From an uncultured Lachnospiraceae bacterium (lineage in GTDB: Bacteria; Bacillota; Clostridia; Lachnospirales; Lachnospiraceae): DNA of 42,209 bases. Shown here piece after piece: positions 1 through 7,856 of this stretch (position 1 is the first letter of the stretch; each line of letters opens with the position of its first letter). The notes under the pieces are model-generated. The model ran no database searches. It was given only the letters and a program-made list of their open reading frames with translations, and was not told the origin of the DNA. The DNA is taken from positions 1-42,209 of the forward strand of contig ONQW01000004.1 in NCBI GenBank assembly GCA_900320025.1, in the 5' to 3' direction. The position numbers were made by a program, and so were the translations under genes.

Positions 1-289
1 TGTAGCAGTCCTTGAACACACCGCCGTCGCAGGCACAGATACCGGCTGCAACAACGACCTTCGGATCAGGCATCTGATCATACAGCTGCTTCACCACCGG
101 ACGATTCTGATAATTTACGCCGCCGGTGATCAGCAGGATATCCGCGTGCTTCGGATTGCCCGTGTTGATGATTCCAAAACGCTCCAGATCATAAACCGGA
201 GTGGTGCTGGCCAGCACCTCGATATCGCAGCCATTGCAGCTGCTGGCATCATAGTGCAGAAGCCAGGGAGATTTTGACATCTTAGCCAT
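1..289 (-). CDS. echC: Ech-type hydrogenase small subunit (NuoB-like), partial
   Basis: Iron-sulfur subunit of a membrane-bound, energy-converting [NiFe]-hydrogenase-like complex; it carries the proximal 4Fe-4S cluster between the catalytic subunit and the membrane arm. The visible 96 residues begin MAKMSKSPWLLHYDASSC and contain the family motif SCNGCDIE (Cys18 and Cys21) and a later VAAGICACDGG that supplies another cluster ligand. The 3' part lies beyond the left edge. Start chosen at the ATG at 289, after GGAAGGAAAC. It follows echB by 54 bp, and the order echA-echB-echC matches the ech operons of methanogens and clostridia. A NuoB of complex I or an Mbh/HycG homologue would look similar; the absent large subunit (expected further left) would decide. 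Confidence 0.85.
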   Translation of the reverse strand, partial: MAKMSKSPWLLHYDASSCNGCDIEVLASTTPVYDLERFGIINTGNPKHADILLITGGVNYQNRPVVKQLYDQMPDPKVVVAAGICACDGGVFKDCY

Positions 290-343
290 AGTTTCCTTCC
301 ATGCCGCAGAGCGCTCTGCGGACTTGTCACCGGCATGTGTTGC

Positions 344-1252
344 TCACCGGTTCACCAGAAGCAGCAGAACCAGCAGGTTGGAGCCTCCAAAGACAAAGGT
401 TGACACCCAGCAGGTCTTGAACATGGTCTCCCACTTGACGCGGGGAAAGACATTGTCAATCAGGTTCTCCAGGAAAAAGACAGCCAGCGCGGCGAGGACC
501 GCCCAGAGAATGCTGACCGGATGGCGGTCAATAAAGAACAGCCCTACAATCGTGAACATCAGGGCTTCCTCATACCATTCCGTCATCTCCGTGATCCCCA
601 TGATATTGCCCGAGAGATCCGTTGTGATTCCCTTCACCATCTCCTGATGTGCGTGGTGGGAGGTGCTGACGTCAAACGGGGATTTTCTCAGCTCTACAAT
701 CAAAATAGTCAGGAACCCGATAAACATGCCGGGCATACGGATGATCGCAGGAACCTCCGCGTGAATCAGCGCCCGGACCATGAAGGACCCGGACGTGCCG
801 GCATCCAGTGTCGTGGACAGATAGAAGCCGATCGCCATGATCAGGAGCATCGGCTCCGTGCACATCAGCTGCACCAGTTCCCGCTGTGAACCCATGCCGC
901 TGTACGGACCGGATGCGCTGGCGGCCGCCATGCAGAAGAACATTTCTCCCAGCGTCAGCGTAAACAGCGACAGCAGGAAGTCATTTCCGGTGTAGATCAG
1001 AATGCCGGTGAACACCACAAAGACCATGTGTCCCACAACCAGGATCGACTGGAAATGATTGACTATGCCGGCCCGTTTCTGAAACAGCTTGGACAGGTCG
1101 AAGAACGCCTGCCGGATGGGAGGACCCTGACGGCCCTGCATTCTGGCAGAGACGAGACGGTCCAGACCGGACAGAAGTCCTCCGCCGATCGGGCCGATCA
1201 CAAACACATACAGCAGGCCGGCGATGATTTCGATCCACAATGCTCTGCTCAT
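344..1252 (-). CDS. echB: Ech-type hydrogenase membrane subunit (NuoH/HycD-like)
   Basis: Membrane subunit that docks the hydrogenase module onto the ion-pumping arm. 302 residues, rich in hydrophobic helices. Visible family features are an N-terminal GPIGGGLLSGLDRLVSARMQ segment that resembles the NuoH TMH1/amphipathic helix, and the conserved loop VELRKSPFDVSTSHHAHQE (about residues 185-205), which has the STSHHAHQE form typical of Ech/HycD/Mbh rather than complex I. The start was placed at 1252 because a strong ribosome site (GGAGGTGG) precedes that ATG and it overlaps the echA stop by one base (TGATG), so translation is probably coupled. An upstream in-frame start would add 32 polar residues with no family resemblance. 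Confidence 0.88.
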   Translation of the reverse strand: MSRALWIEIIAGLLYVFVIGPIGGGLLSGLDRLVSARMQGRQGPPIRQAFFDLSKLFQKRAGIVNHFQSILVVGHMVFVVFTGILIYTGNDFLLSLFTLTLGEMFFCMAAASASGPYSGMGSQRELVQLMCTEPMLLIMAIGFYLSTTLDAGTSGSFMVRALIHAEVPAIIRMPGMFIGFLTILIVELRKSPFDVSTSHHAHQEMVKGITTDLSGNIMGITEMTEWYEEALMFTIVGLFFIDRHPVSILWAVLAALAVFFLENLIDNVFPRVKWETMFKTCWVSTFVFGGSNLLVLLLLVNR

Positions 1253-3228
1253 CAGAAGCCACCTCCTATCGCAAGGATCATAAAGATCGTAACGGCTGCC
1301 GCAGAAATCACCAGGCACGGCTTCATGAGAACGAGTTCTCCGAACCACTGTGTGATATACCAGTTGGCCAGATAAAGCGGCTGAGGCTCTCCGTAGGAGT
1401 TGATGAAGTGGCGGTCATCTCCTGCATTGACGCCGTTCATGTAGGTCAGGACCTCCTTATCCTTCTCTTCCTCGCGGATGCGGTTCATCACGCGGGCGAA
1501 CAGCGGTACCATAGCGAGCAGAATCAGCATGATGATCATGATCGTCGCGTCACCCGAATCAATCACATCCGCGATCTGTTCCCCGACAAACATCTGATGG
1601 AGCACCGGCTGAATGATATTTCTGCTGATCACAGAGAACAGGAACATCATCAGAATGATCAGGGACGACAGCGGAATGATGGCGAGCCATTCCGTCTTCT
1701 CGAACCGGTCGTCAGGCACTCTCTCCGTATGATGGAGCACCGCGAACAGCTTGCCGAGCCATTTGGTCCAGTAGAACGTAGTGGTCGCGGAGCCGAAGGC
1801 AAGGAACAGGATCAGGGCGATGTTGTTGGCGTCGACAAAGCTCTTCAGGGCAGCCCACTTTGCGACGAGCATGCCGAACGGCGCAAGGCACATCCCGCAG
1901 ATGCCGATGATCATAGCAGAGGCGATCTTCGGCGCGCGCACGATCAGACCGTGCATATCCTCAATATTGCGGCTTCCTGTCGCGTTCTCCACTGCGCCAA
2001 CGCAAAGGAACATCAGAGATTTGGAAACCGCATGGAACAGGATCAGCATCATCCCGGCCCAGATGGATTCCGGCCGTCCGACACCGGCGCAGGCCGCAAT
2101 CAGTCCGAGATTCGACACCGTGGAATGCGCGAGAACACGCTTCCCGTCGCTCGTCGCAATCGCCATCAGGGAGGCCGCAAAGAATGTGAAACCACCGATG
2201 GTCATCACCATATATCCCGGCAGGGTATCCGCCATCACCGGGCCAAGCCGCAGCAACAGATACACGCCCGCCTTGACCATGGTGGCAGAATGCAGCAGGG
2301 CGCTCGTCGGCGTAGGCGCAACCATCGCGCCGAGCAGCCATCCGTTGAACGGCATCTGCGCACTCTTCGTGAGCGCGGCGAAGGCGAGACATGCGACCGG
2401 AAGCATCACAAGTGTCTTCCCCGCCGCGGAGGTGTCCGCGGTGATCTGAGAGAGATTTGTCATGTGAAGCTGAAGTGTGCAGTACAGAATGGCGATGGTA
2501 AACCCGAGTCCGCCGAGCAGATTCATCCACAATGCCTTGAACGAATTGGCGATGGACTGCGGCAGCTTGTTGTACCCGATCAGCAGGAAGGAGCAGACGC
2601 TCGTCACTTCCCAGAAGAAAAAGATCCACCCGAGATTGTCCGAGAGCAGAAGGCCGAACATGGCTCCAAGGAAAACGAACAGCATGGCGAGAAACCACGC
2701 GCTGCGCTCCGGATAATCCGTGTGGTGCTGATGATAATCCCGGATATACCCGTTCGCATAGCAGCAGATCAGTCCTCCGACGATGCCAACCACAAGGCAC
2801 ATCATCACCGTCAGATTATCGATGCGGATATAATGCATATTCTGTGCCAGAGAAGCCGCCTCGGACTTTCCTGTGACATCCAGCCACACGACCGGGAGCG
2901 TGCCGCCCGCCGACAGCAGCAGGACATAATATTTTTTATACCGGATGCCGTAATAAAAGACTGCTCCCATCAGGAACAGCTCGCCGAGCATGACAAGCAC
3001 ATTCGGGATTCGCGGATCGGTGAGGAACAAATTCTCCGCCCCCGCATGACTGCCCGGCAGAATGTGATTGTCGGTCCAGGCGCAGGCCGCAAGCGCAATC
3101 ACTGCTGCGATAATGATCATACTGCAGCAGATCGATACCGCGGTTCTTGCGGCAGACGGCTTCCTCATACAGAGCATCAGAAGCGCCGCGGCAAATGGAA
3201 AGAAGATCAGAAATACAACGAACTGCAT
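1252..3228 (-). CDS. echA: Ech-type hydrogenase antiporter-like subunit (NuoL/HyfB-like)
   Basis: Proton/sodium-translocating antiporter-like subunit in the membrane arm. 658 residues, about 16 hydrophobic segments by eye. The antiporter core shows the key ionisable residues: Glu in FFFWEVTSVCSFLL, Lys in ALTKSAQMPFNGWL, His/Lys in LLHSATMVKAGVYLLLRL, and a second His/Lys set in ILFHAVSKSLMFL. A soluble loop and a final helix (KPCLVISAAAVTIF) follow the core. It is the first gene of the ech operon; a sigmaA-like promoter sits about 95 bp upstream and AGGGGG precedes the ATG. Family (COG1009/proton_antipo_M) is clear; assignment to Ech rather than Hyf or Mbh rests on the gene order A-B-C and on the echB loop. 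Confidence 0.88.
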   Translation of the reverse strand: MQFVVFLIFFPFAAALLMLCMRKPSAARTAVSICCSMIIIAAVIALAACAWTDNHILPGSHAGAENLFLTDPRIPNVLVMLGELFLMGAVFYYGIRYKKYYVLLLSAGGTLPVVWLDVTGKSEAASLAQNMHYIRIDNLTVMMCLVVGIVGGLICCYANGYIRDYHQHHTDYPERSAWFLAMLFVFLGAMFGLLLSDNLGWIFFFWEVTSVCSFLLIGYNKLPQSIANSFKALWMNLLGGLGFTIAILYCTLQLHMTNLSQITADTSAAGKTLVMLPVACLAFAALTKSAQMPFNGWLLGAMVAPTPTSALLHSATMVKAGVYLLLRLGPVMADTLPGYMVMTIGGFTFFAASLMAIATSDGKRVLAHSTVSNLGLIAACAGVGRPESIWAGMMLILFHAVSKSLMFLCVGAVENATGSRNIEDMHGLIVRAPKIASAMIIGICGMCLAPFGMLVAKWAALKSFVDANNIALILFLAFGSATTTFYWTKWLGKLFAVLHHTERVPDDRFEKTEWLAIIPLSSLIILMMFLFSVISRNIIQPVLHQMFVGEQIADVIDSGDATIMIIMLILLAMVPLFARVMNRIREEEKDKEVLTYMNGVNAGDDRHFINSYGEPQPLYLANWYITQWFGELVLMKPCLVISAAAVTIFMILAIGGGF

Positions 3229-3322
3229 AAGAAGCCCCCTGTTGTATCCTCAGATATTGGCACACTGGCACAGCGATCGGGCCGCCATTGCGCTGTTCTT
3301 CATGCAAAGTGCATCACAGGAA

Positions 3323-3351
3323 ACTTTATCACTATCACGCGGTAAAATCAA
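3323..3351 (-). promoter_or_regulatory. Probable sigmaA promoter of echABC
   Basis: On the minus strand TTGATT (3351-3346), a 17-bp spacer, and TAAAGT (3328-3323). The predicted start is near 3316, giving a leader of roughly 88 nt before echA. The -35 box directly abuts the last copy of the dprA 3' tandem repeat. Confidence 0.6.
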
Positions 3352-3399
3352 ATTAGAGGAATCGCTTCTGATACAATCAGAGAAATCGTTTCTGATACA
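3352..3399 (-). repeat. 24-bp tandem duplication spanning the dprA stop codon
   Basis: Two head-to-tail 24-bp units, GTATCAGAAACGATTTCTCT plus GATT and GTATCAGAAGCGATTCCTCT plus AATT (minus strand), with three differences. The first unit encodes the last residues of DprA (YQKRFL) and its TGA. The second, in the same frame, again reads YQKRFL then TAA. All three differences are synonymous: AAA/AAG, TTT/TTC and TGA/TAA. Confidence 0.9.
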
Positions 3400-4681
3400 C
3401 GCTGGCTGCCACCTCCTCTGCCAGTCCCTTCAGCACCAGATCCATCATATAGCGGATGGCATCCTGCGTCCGGATCTGGCAGTGAAGCCTCGTCTCCGCC
3501 GAGTGGATGAGAAAGGACAGATCGCACAGATCCCGCTCCCCCAGCGCCTCATAGAGCGAGCGCTCCGGCTCCTGCAGGCTGATTTTTTTGAGATAATCCG
3601 GCGCAAACGTCTCATCCTCCGCAGAGCGGCGCACGCCCGTCACCGCTTCGATGACATCCTCCGGACAGGTGGCGATTCCCGCGCCCTGCCGAATCAGGCG
3701 GTTGCATCCTACGGCAAGCGGATCGGTTATCCGCCCCGGCACCGCATAAAGATCCTTCCCCTGCTCCAATGCAAAATCCGCTGTGATCAGCGATCCGGAC
3801 CGTTCCCTCGCCTCCACCAGAAGCACAAGGTCAGACAGTGCCGCGATGATACGGTTTCTGGGAGGAAAGAGGCCTGCCATGGGTGCCGTGCCCGGAGCAT
3901 ATTCCGACAGAACACCGCCCCTGCCTGGAAGGGCGTCATAGAGTTCCCGGTTTTCCGCCGGGTAACAGATATCCACCCCGCAGCCCAGAACAGCAAAACT
4001 TCTTCCTCCAGCTCCGACTGCCGCCCGCTGAGAGATGCCATCAACGCCTCTTGCCATGCCGCTGATGATCTGAATTCCATTCTCCGCGAGCTCCGTGCCG
4101 AACTTCATCGCCATGTCCCGTCCATAGGCGGAGGCCATCCGTGCGCCGACGATGGCTACCGAGGGAGCAGCATCGTCCGGCAGCGCTCCCTTCCCGTAAA
4201 TACCGTAGGGACTGTCTGGCATCCGGCGTAGCCGGTCCGGAAAGGCTTCGGCGTCCCTGTCGAGAAACCAGATTCCGGACGCGGAAAGCTCCCGCTCCTC
4301 CCTGAGCGGATCTCTGTGTCGCTCCCGCAGAAGTCTTTCTGCGATGCCATCCTGCTTTTCCGCCTTCTCCGGAAAACTCTCCCTGCAGATCTCCCGCAGC
4401 TCCGCCTCCGGCATGCAGAAGATCTCTTCCGCAAACTGACGCGGATCCTGCCCCGTCAGTTCGAGGAAGGTATCCCGAAGCTTCTGAATCGTCCCCCGCC
4501 GGATACCGGTGCCGGACAGCCACAGCGCATAAGGCCTCGTCTGTCCCTCAGGCTCCTGATGTTCCGTGTCTGTCTCCTGTTGTTTTCTCTCCCTCCCCCG
4601 GAGTCCCCTGGTACCCTCCCGATTCCCTGAGCATCGTGATACTTCCATCTCCGCTTTATCCGTCGTCCGTTTCACTTCCAT
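3377..4681 (-). CDS. dprA: DNA processing protein DprA/Smf
   Basis: Binds incoming single-stranded DNA during natural transformation and loads RecA. The Rossmann-like DNA_processg_A domain is clear: SVAIVGARMASAYG, IISGMARGVDGISQRAA, LGCGVDICYPAENR, FPPRNRIIAALSD and EARERSGSLITADFALEQG. A C-terminal winged-helix segment (QDAIRYMMDLVLKGLAEEV) follows. The ORF is open further upstream, but the ATG at 4681 has purine-rich AGGGGAAAGGGG before it and the upstream part lies in a repeat, so 434 residues is preferred; an ATG at 4648 is also possible. Typical DprA is about 360-380 residues, so a polar N-terminal extension of about 50 remains. The gene ends inside a 24-bp tandem duplication. It is the partner of comM, 200 bp upstream. 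Confidence 0.88.
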   Translation of the reverse strand: MEVKRTTDKAEMEVSRCSGNREGTRGLRGRERKQQETDTEHQEPEGQTRPYALWLSGTGIRRGTIQKLRDTFLELTGQDPRQFAEEIFCMPEAELREICRESFPEKAEKQDGIAERLLRERHRDPLREERELSASGIWFLDRDAEAFPDRLRRMPDSPYGIYGKGALPDDAAPSVAIVGARMASAYGRDMAMKFGTELAENGIQIISGMARGVDGISQRAAVGAGGRSFAVLGCGVDICYPAENRELYDALPGRGGVLSEYAPGTAPMAGLFPPRNRIIAALSDLVLLVEARERSGSLITADFALEQGKDLYAVPGRITDPLAVGCNRLIRQGAGIATCPEDVIEAVTGVRRSAEDETFAPDYLKKISLQEPERSLYEALGERDLCDLSFLIHSAETRLHCQIRTQDAIRYMMDLVLKGLAEEVAASVYQKRFL

Positions 4682-4724
4682 CTGCCCCTTTCCCCTGTCA
4701 ATGACTTCAATTTTGTCCTCTATG

Positions 4725-4860
4725 CCGCATGTCTCGCGGTGCCCGCATGAGAAACGACCGGCTGGACGTTCCCCTGTATTGAAGCATTGGTACCGCATGT
4801 CCAGCGGCACCCGCGTGAGAAACGGCCGAATGGACATTCTCCCGAATCATGGCATGGTGC
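4725..4860 (+). repeat. Hairpin repeat pair R1-R2 between comM and dprA
   Basis: Two tandem 68-bp units (4725-4792 and 4793-4860), about 48 of 68 positions identical by hand count. Each begins CCGCATGTC and folds a short stem CCGC-N7-GCGG, followed by CCCGC-TGAGAAACG-CCG and TGGAC. Related units occur on the other side of comM in opposite orientation (see 6630-6747). No coding sense was recognised in them. Confidence 0.75.
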
Positions 4861-4883
4861 TGTGGCACCAGGGTCCGCTTCTG

Positions 4884-6434
4884 TCACGCAGGATTCCAGT
4901 ATTTTCGATCCGCTGTCCGGTACGCAGCCGCCTCGGTCAGATGCGCTTCCGTTATTTCCCCGCTTCCCTCCAGATCGGCAATCGTGCGTGCGACCTTCAG
5001 CATGCGGTGAAACGCCCTGGCCGAGAGTCCGAGACGGTCAAACATCTGGCCGACAAACCGTTTCTGCGGCTCCCCGAGTCTGCAATATTGATCCACCATC
5101 CCTGCATCCATCTCCGCGTTGCACCGGATGCCTGTTCCGGCAAAACGGTCTTCCTGAATTTTTCTTGCCGCGATCACCCGCTGGCGGATCGTCTCACTCC
5201 GTTCCTCCTCTCTGGGTTCCATCAGCTCCTGCACCTTCACACTGACGACTTCTGCGCACAGATCCATCCGATCGAGAATCGGGCCGGAAATCCTCGAGAG
5301 ATATCGGGTGAGCTCCGGCTTCGTGCAGCGGCACCGCTGATCAGGATAGTATCCGCAGGGGCAAGGATTCATCGCGGCGATGAGCTGAAATCTCGCCGGA
5401 TATACATAGGTACCGGTTGTCCTTGCGATTCTGATCTCATGATCCTCCATAGGCTGCCTCATCAGATCAATCGTCTCCCTCCCGAATTCCGGAAATTCAT
5501 CCATGAACAAAACGCCGCGGTTTGCCAGTGTGATGATACCAGGACCCGGCACAGCTCCGCCTCCCGCAAGAGCCGCTCTCGTCACCGTGTGGTGCGGCGC
5601 CAGAAACGGCCGCTCCGTGATGAGACACTGTCCCTCCGGAATCATACCGGCGACGCTGTAAATGGCCGAAATCTCAAGACTCTCCTCCCGCGTCAGCGGC
5701 GGAAGAATGCTTCGGAACCGCTCCGCGAGCATACTTTTTCCTCCTCCCGGCGGGCCGATCATCAGAACGTTATGAAAGCCTGCAGCCGCGATCTCCAGCA
5801 CGCGCTTTGCCGCCTCCTGCCCGTGGATTTCAGCAAAATCCGGCATTTCAGTCCCTGTATTTCCGCTGAGCAGAGCAGCTGCGTCCACTTTTCCGGGCCG
5901 TATGACACGGTTTCTGGAGGCCCGCGGCTCCAGCAGATACCGGATCATCTGCCTGACCGAGCGGACGCCGACAACATCGACATCTGGCACAACAGCCCCC
6001 TCCATGGCGTTCTGCTCCGGCACAATCACGGTGTGGCATCCGTGTGCCGCCGCACGCTCCGTCATAGGCAGCACGCCCCGGATCGGCTTGACCTCTCCGT
6101 CAAGTCCCAGCTCCCCGGCGATCATCACCCCTTCTGTATCCTTCCGCGCGACGACGCCGAGTGCCGACAGAATTCCTGCCGCTACCGCCAGATCCAGAAT
6201 CGCGCCCCGCTTTGGGACATCTGCCGGAGAGATATTCACCGTAATACGGGACGCCGGGATGGCGATCCCCGCATTCCGCAGCGCAACACGCACCCGCTCG
6301 CCGGATTCCTTCACCTCCGATCCGAGGAATCCCACCATCGTGAATCCCGGCAGCCCGTCCGCGATGTTAGTCTCCACCTCCAGCAGGCAGGCATTCAGTC
6401 CGAACACCGCGCAGGTTTCAATACTGCTGTACAT
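4884..6434 (-). CDS. comM: ComM/YifB family Mg-chelatase-like AAA ATPase
   Basis: AAA+ protein of the ComM/YifB family; characterised ComM is a hexameric helicase that promotes branch migration during transformation. 516 residues, the usual length. The N-terminal ChlI-like domain starts MYSSIETCAVFGLNACLLEV and includes NISPADVPKRGAILDLAVA. The ATPase core has Walker A GPPGGGKSMLAERF, Walker B GVLFMDEFPEF and the Cys-rich loop NPCPCGYYPDQRCRCT; the C-terminal domain has RAFHRMLKVARTIADLEGS. The start at 6434 follows AAAGGGGAACGGTTC. Longer in-frame starts up to 6599 read through low-complexity T-rich sequence and were not used. Neighbouring dprA supports a competence role. Both flanks carry copies of the hairpin repeat. 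Confidence 0.93.
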   Translation of the reverse strand: MYSSIETCAVFGLNACLLEVETNIADGLPGFTMVGFLGSEVKESGERVRVALRNAGIAIPASRITVNISPADVPKRGAILDLAVAAGILSALGVVARKDTEGVMIAGELGLDGEVKPIRGVLPMTERAAAHGCHTVIVPEQNAMEGAVVPDVDVVGVRSVRQMIRYLLEPRASRNRVIRPGKVDAAALLSGNTGTEMPDFAEIHGQEAAKRVLEIAAAGFHNVLMIGPPGGGKSMLAERFRSILPPLTREESLEISAIYSVAGMIPEGQCLITERPFLAPHHTVTRAALAGGGAVPGPGIITLANRGVLFMDEFPEFGRETIDLMRQPMEDHEIRIARTTGTYVYPARFQLIAAMNPCPCGYYPDQRCRCTKPELTRYLSRISGPILDRMDLCAEVVSVKVQELMEPREEERSETIRQRVIAARKIQEDRFAGTGIRCNAEMDAGMVDQYCRLGEPQKRFVGQMFDRLGLSARAFHRMLKVARTIADLEGSGEITEAHLTEAAAYRTADRKYWNPA

Positions 6435-6502
6435 GAACCGTTCCCCTTTCCTTTCTGCTGATGCAGCTGGATATCCTTGCCGCAGCAGCAGTCGCTTAGA
6501 AA

Positions 6503-6532
6503 ATTTTATGCGGCTGAAAAGACATCTGATAA
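6503..6532 (-). promoter_or_regulatory. Possible comM promoter
   Basis: Minus strand TTATCA (6532-6527), 18-bp spacer, TAAAAT (6508-6503), about 70 bp before the comM start and just after the pilT terminator. Each hexamer has moderate agreement with the sigmaA consensus. Confidence 0.4.
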
Positions 6533-6570
6533 AAAGAAAATGAAAGAAAATGAAAAAAGACTGGAGAGAA

Positions 6571-6613
6571 ATAAAAGACCCGGTCACGTTCGCATACATG
6601 CGCGTACATGACC
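6571..6613 (-). terminator. Probable terminator after pilT
   Basis: Minus strand stem CGGTCATGT / ACGTGACCG with an inner CGCAT / ATGCG stem, followed by a T-rich tract (GGGTCTTTTATTTC). It lies in the 330-bp gap between pilT and comM. The rest of that gap holds the R3-R4 repeats and the comM promoter; no gene is evident there. Confidence 0.6.
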
Positions 6614-6629
6614 GCAGAGAATTTCCTTT

Positions 6630-6747
6630 AGAAGTTTTTATCCGGCAGGTGCCGCTGAGAACGCGGCTCGAATATCCCGATACATATCCCGATACGGGGA
6701 AAAACCATTCGGGCGTTTTCCTGCGGGCGCCGCTGAGAGTGCGGCTT
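6630..6747 (-). repeat. Hairpin repeat pair R4-R3 between pilT and comM
   Basis: Two related units, cores at 6651-6667 and 6729-6745. Each has a perfect stem GCCGC-N7-GCGGC on the plus strand. Read on the minus strand, the R3 unit aligns to R2 at 4793-4860: CAGCGGC(A/G)CCCGC, then AAACG(G/C)CCGAATGG, then TTCTCCCG-like sequence. The R4 unit keeps the stem and GCGGCACC. Between them is a direct repeat of ATCCCGATAC. This pair is inverted relative to R1-R2, so comM lies between inverted copies. Confidence 0.7.
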
Positions 6748-6764
6748 GTTATACAAGAATGAGA

Positions 6765-7838
6765 TCAGAAGCCGCTCCCGCTGTCGATGCGTTTCTGCAT
6801 CGCATCCGGGTCCGCGGCAAATTGGATCGCGTGATTCCGGTCGATCATCCGGCTGTGATACAGCTGCAGAATGGAATCGTCCATGGTGACCATTCCGGAC
6901 AGACGGCCCGTCTGGATCACCGAATTCAGCTGCCAGGATTTTGATTCCCGGATCATATTCCGGACTGCGCTGTTTGTCCGCATCACCTCGAAGGCGGCAA
7001 TGCGTCCGCTGCCATCCGCCCTCGGAATCAGCTGCTGGGAGATCACCGCCTCAAGCACTCCGGCCAGCTGAATCCGGATCTGCTGCTGCTGATAAGACGG
7101 GAAGATATCGATCATGCGGTCAACAGTACTCGCCGCACCGATCGTGTGCAGCGTCGAGAAAACCAGATGGCCCGTCTCCGCCGCGGTCACAGCGATGCTG
7201 ACCGTATCGAGATCGCGCATCTCACCCACCATGATCACATCAGGATCCTCGCGCAGAGCCGAGCGGAGGGCGTCCGCATAGGAATCCGCGTCCAGCCCGA
7301 TCTCCCGCTGGTTCACGATGGACCGGGCATGGCGGTGCATGTATTCGATCGGATCCTCCAGCGTGATGATGTGCATCTCCCGCGTGGTGTTGATCCGTTC
7401 CACGAGAGATGCCAGTGTCGTGGACTTGCCGCTCCCTGCCGGTCCTGTGACAAGAACAAGTCCGTGATTGAGTTCCGTCAGCTTCGTCACAGACTCCGGG
7501 ATTCCCAGTTCCTCCGGTTCCGGCACATCAAAAGCCACAAGGCGGATGGCGAGCGCCACCGAGCCTCTCTGCCGGTACACATTGAGGCGGTACCGTCCGG
7601 TCTGTGGAATGGAAAAGGACAGATCACACTCCCCATGCTGTGCGAAATGTTCCTTCTGCCGCTCATTCAGCAGTTCAGCTGCAATGGTCTCCGTATCGTC
7701 CGGTGTGAGACGCGGAAACCCTTCCGCATCGTACAGGCCCCCATCGATCCGGAGCTTGGGCGGAATGCCGACTGTCAGATGGACATCGGATGCATTCCGC
7801 TCGTGTGCAGTTTTCAAAACCTCCCGAAGATTGATCAT
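6765..7838 (-). CDS. pilT: Type IV pilus retraction ATPase PilT
   Basis: Hexameric cytoplasmic ATPase that powers pilus retraction. 357 residues, normal length. Motifs: Walker A GPAGSGKS (132-139), Asp box EDPIEY (161-166), Walker B VIMVGEMRD (201-209), His box TGHLVFSTLHT (222-232) and the PilT signature AVRNMIRE near residue 280. That signature separates PilT from the assembly ATPase PilB. It starts 18 bp after the lysozyme stop, so the two genes are probably cotranscribed. No other pilus gene is in the window; DprA and ComM nearby suggest a link to DNA uptake, which is inference. A terminator follows about 150 bp downstream. Confidence 0.93.
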   Translation of the reverse strand: MINLREVLKTAHERNASDVHLTVGIPPKLRIDGGLYDAEGFPRLTPDDTETIAAELLNERQKEHFAQHGECDLSFSIPQTGRYRLNVYRQRGSVALAIRLVAFDVPEPEELGIPESVTKLTELNHGLVLVTGPAGSGKSTTLASLVERINTTREMHIITLEDPIEYMHRHARSIVNQREIGLDADSYADALRSALREDPDVIMVGEMRDLDTVSIAVTAAETGHLVFSTLHTIGAASTVDRMIDIFPSYQQQQIRIQLAGVLEAVISQQLIPRADGSGRIAAFEVMRTNSAVRNMIRESKSWQLNSVIQTGRLSGMVTMDDSILQLYHSRMIDRNHAIQFAADPDAMQKRIDSGSGF

Positions 7839-7856
7839 GTAACGCTGCCCCAGCTG

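Noticed and set aside
1240..3345. Long plus-strand open frame (701 codons) over echA/echB
   Set aside because: Exactly antisense to well-conserved ech genes; composition is His/Arg-rich shadow sequence without domains.
4682..4837. N-terminal extension of DprA up to 4837
   Set aside because: The extension is encoded by the R1-R2 repeat region and lacks similarity to DprA; a better-spaced start exists at 4681.
6550..6762. 70-codon plus-strand ORF between comM and pilT
   Set aside because: It lies across the pilT terminator and the R3-R4 repeats and shows no family resemblance.
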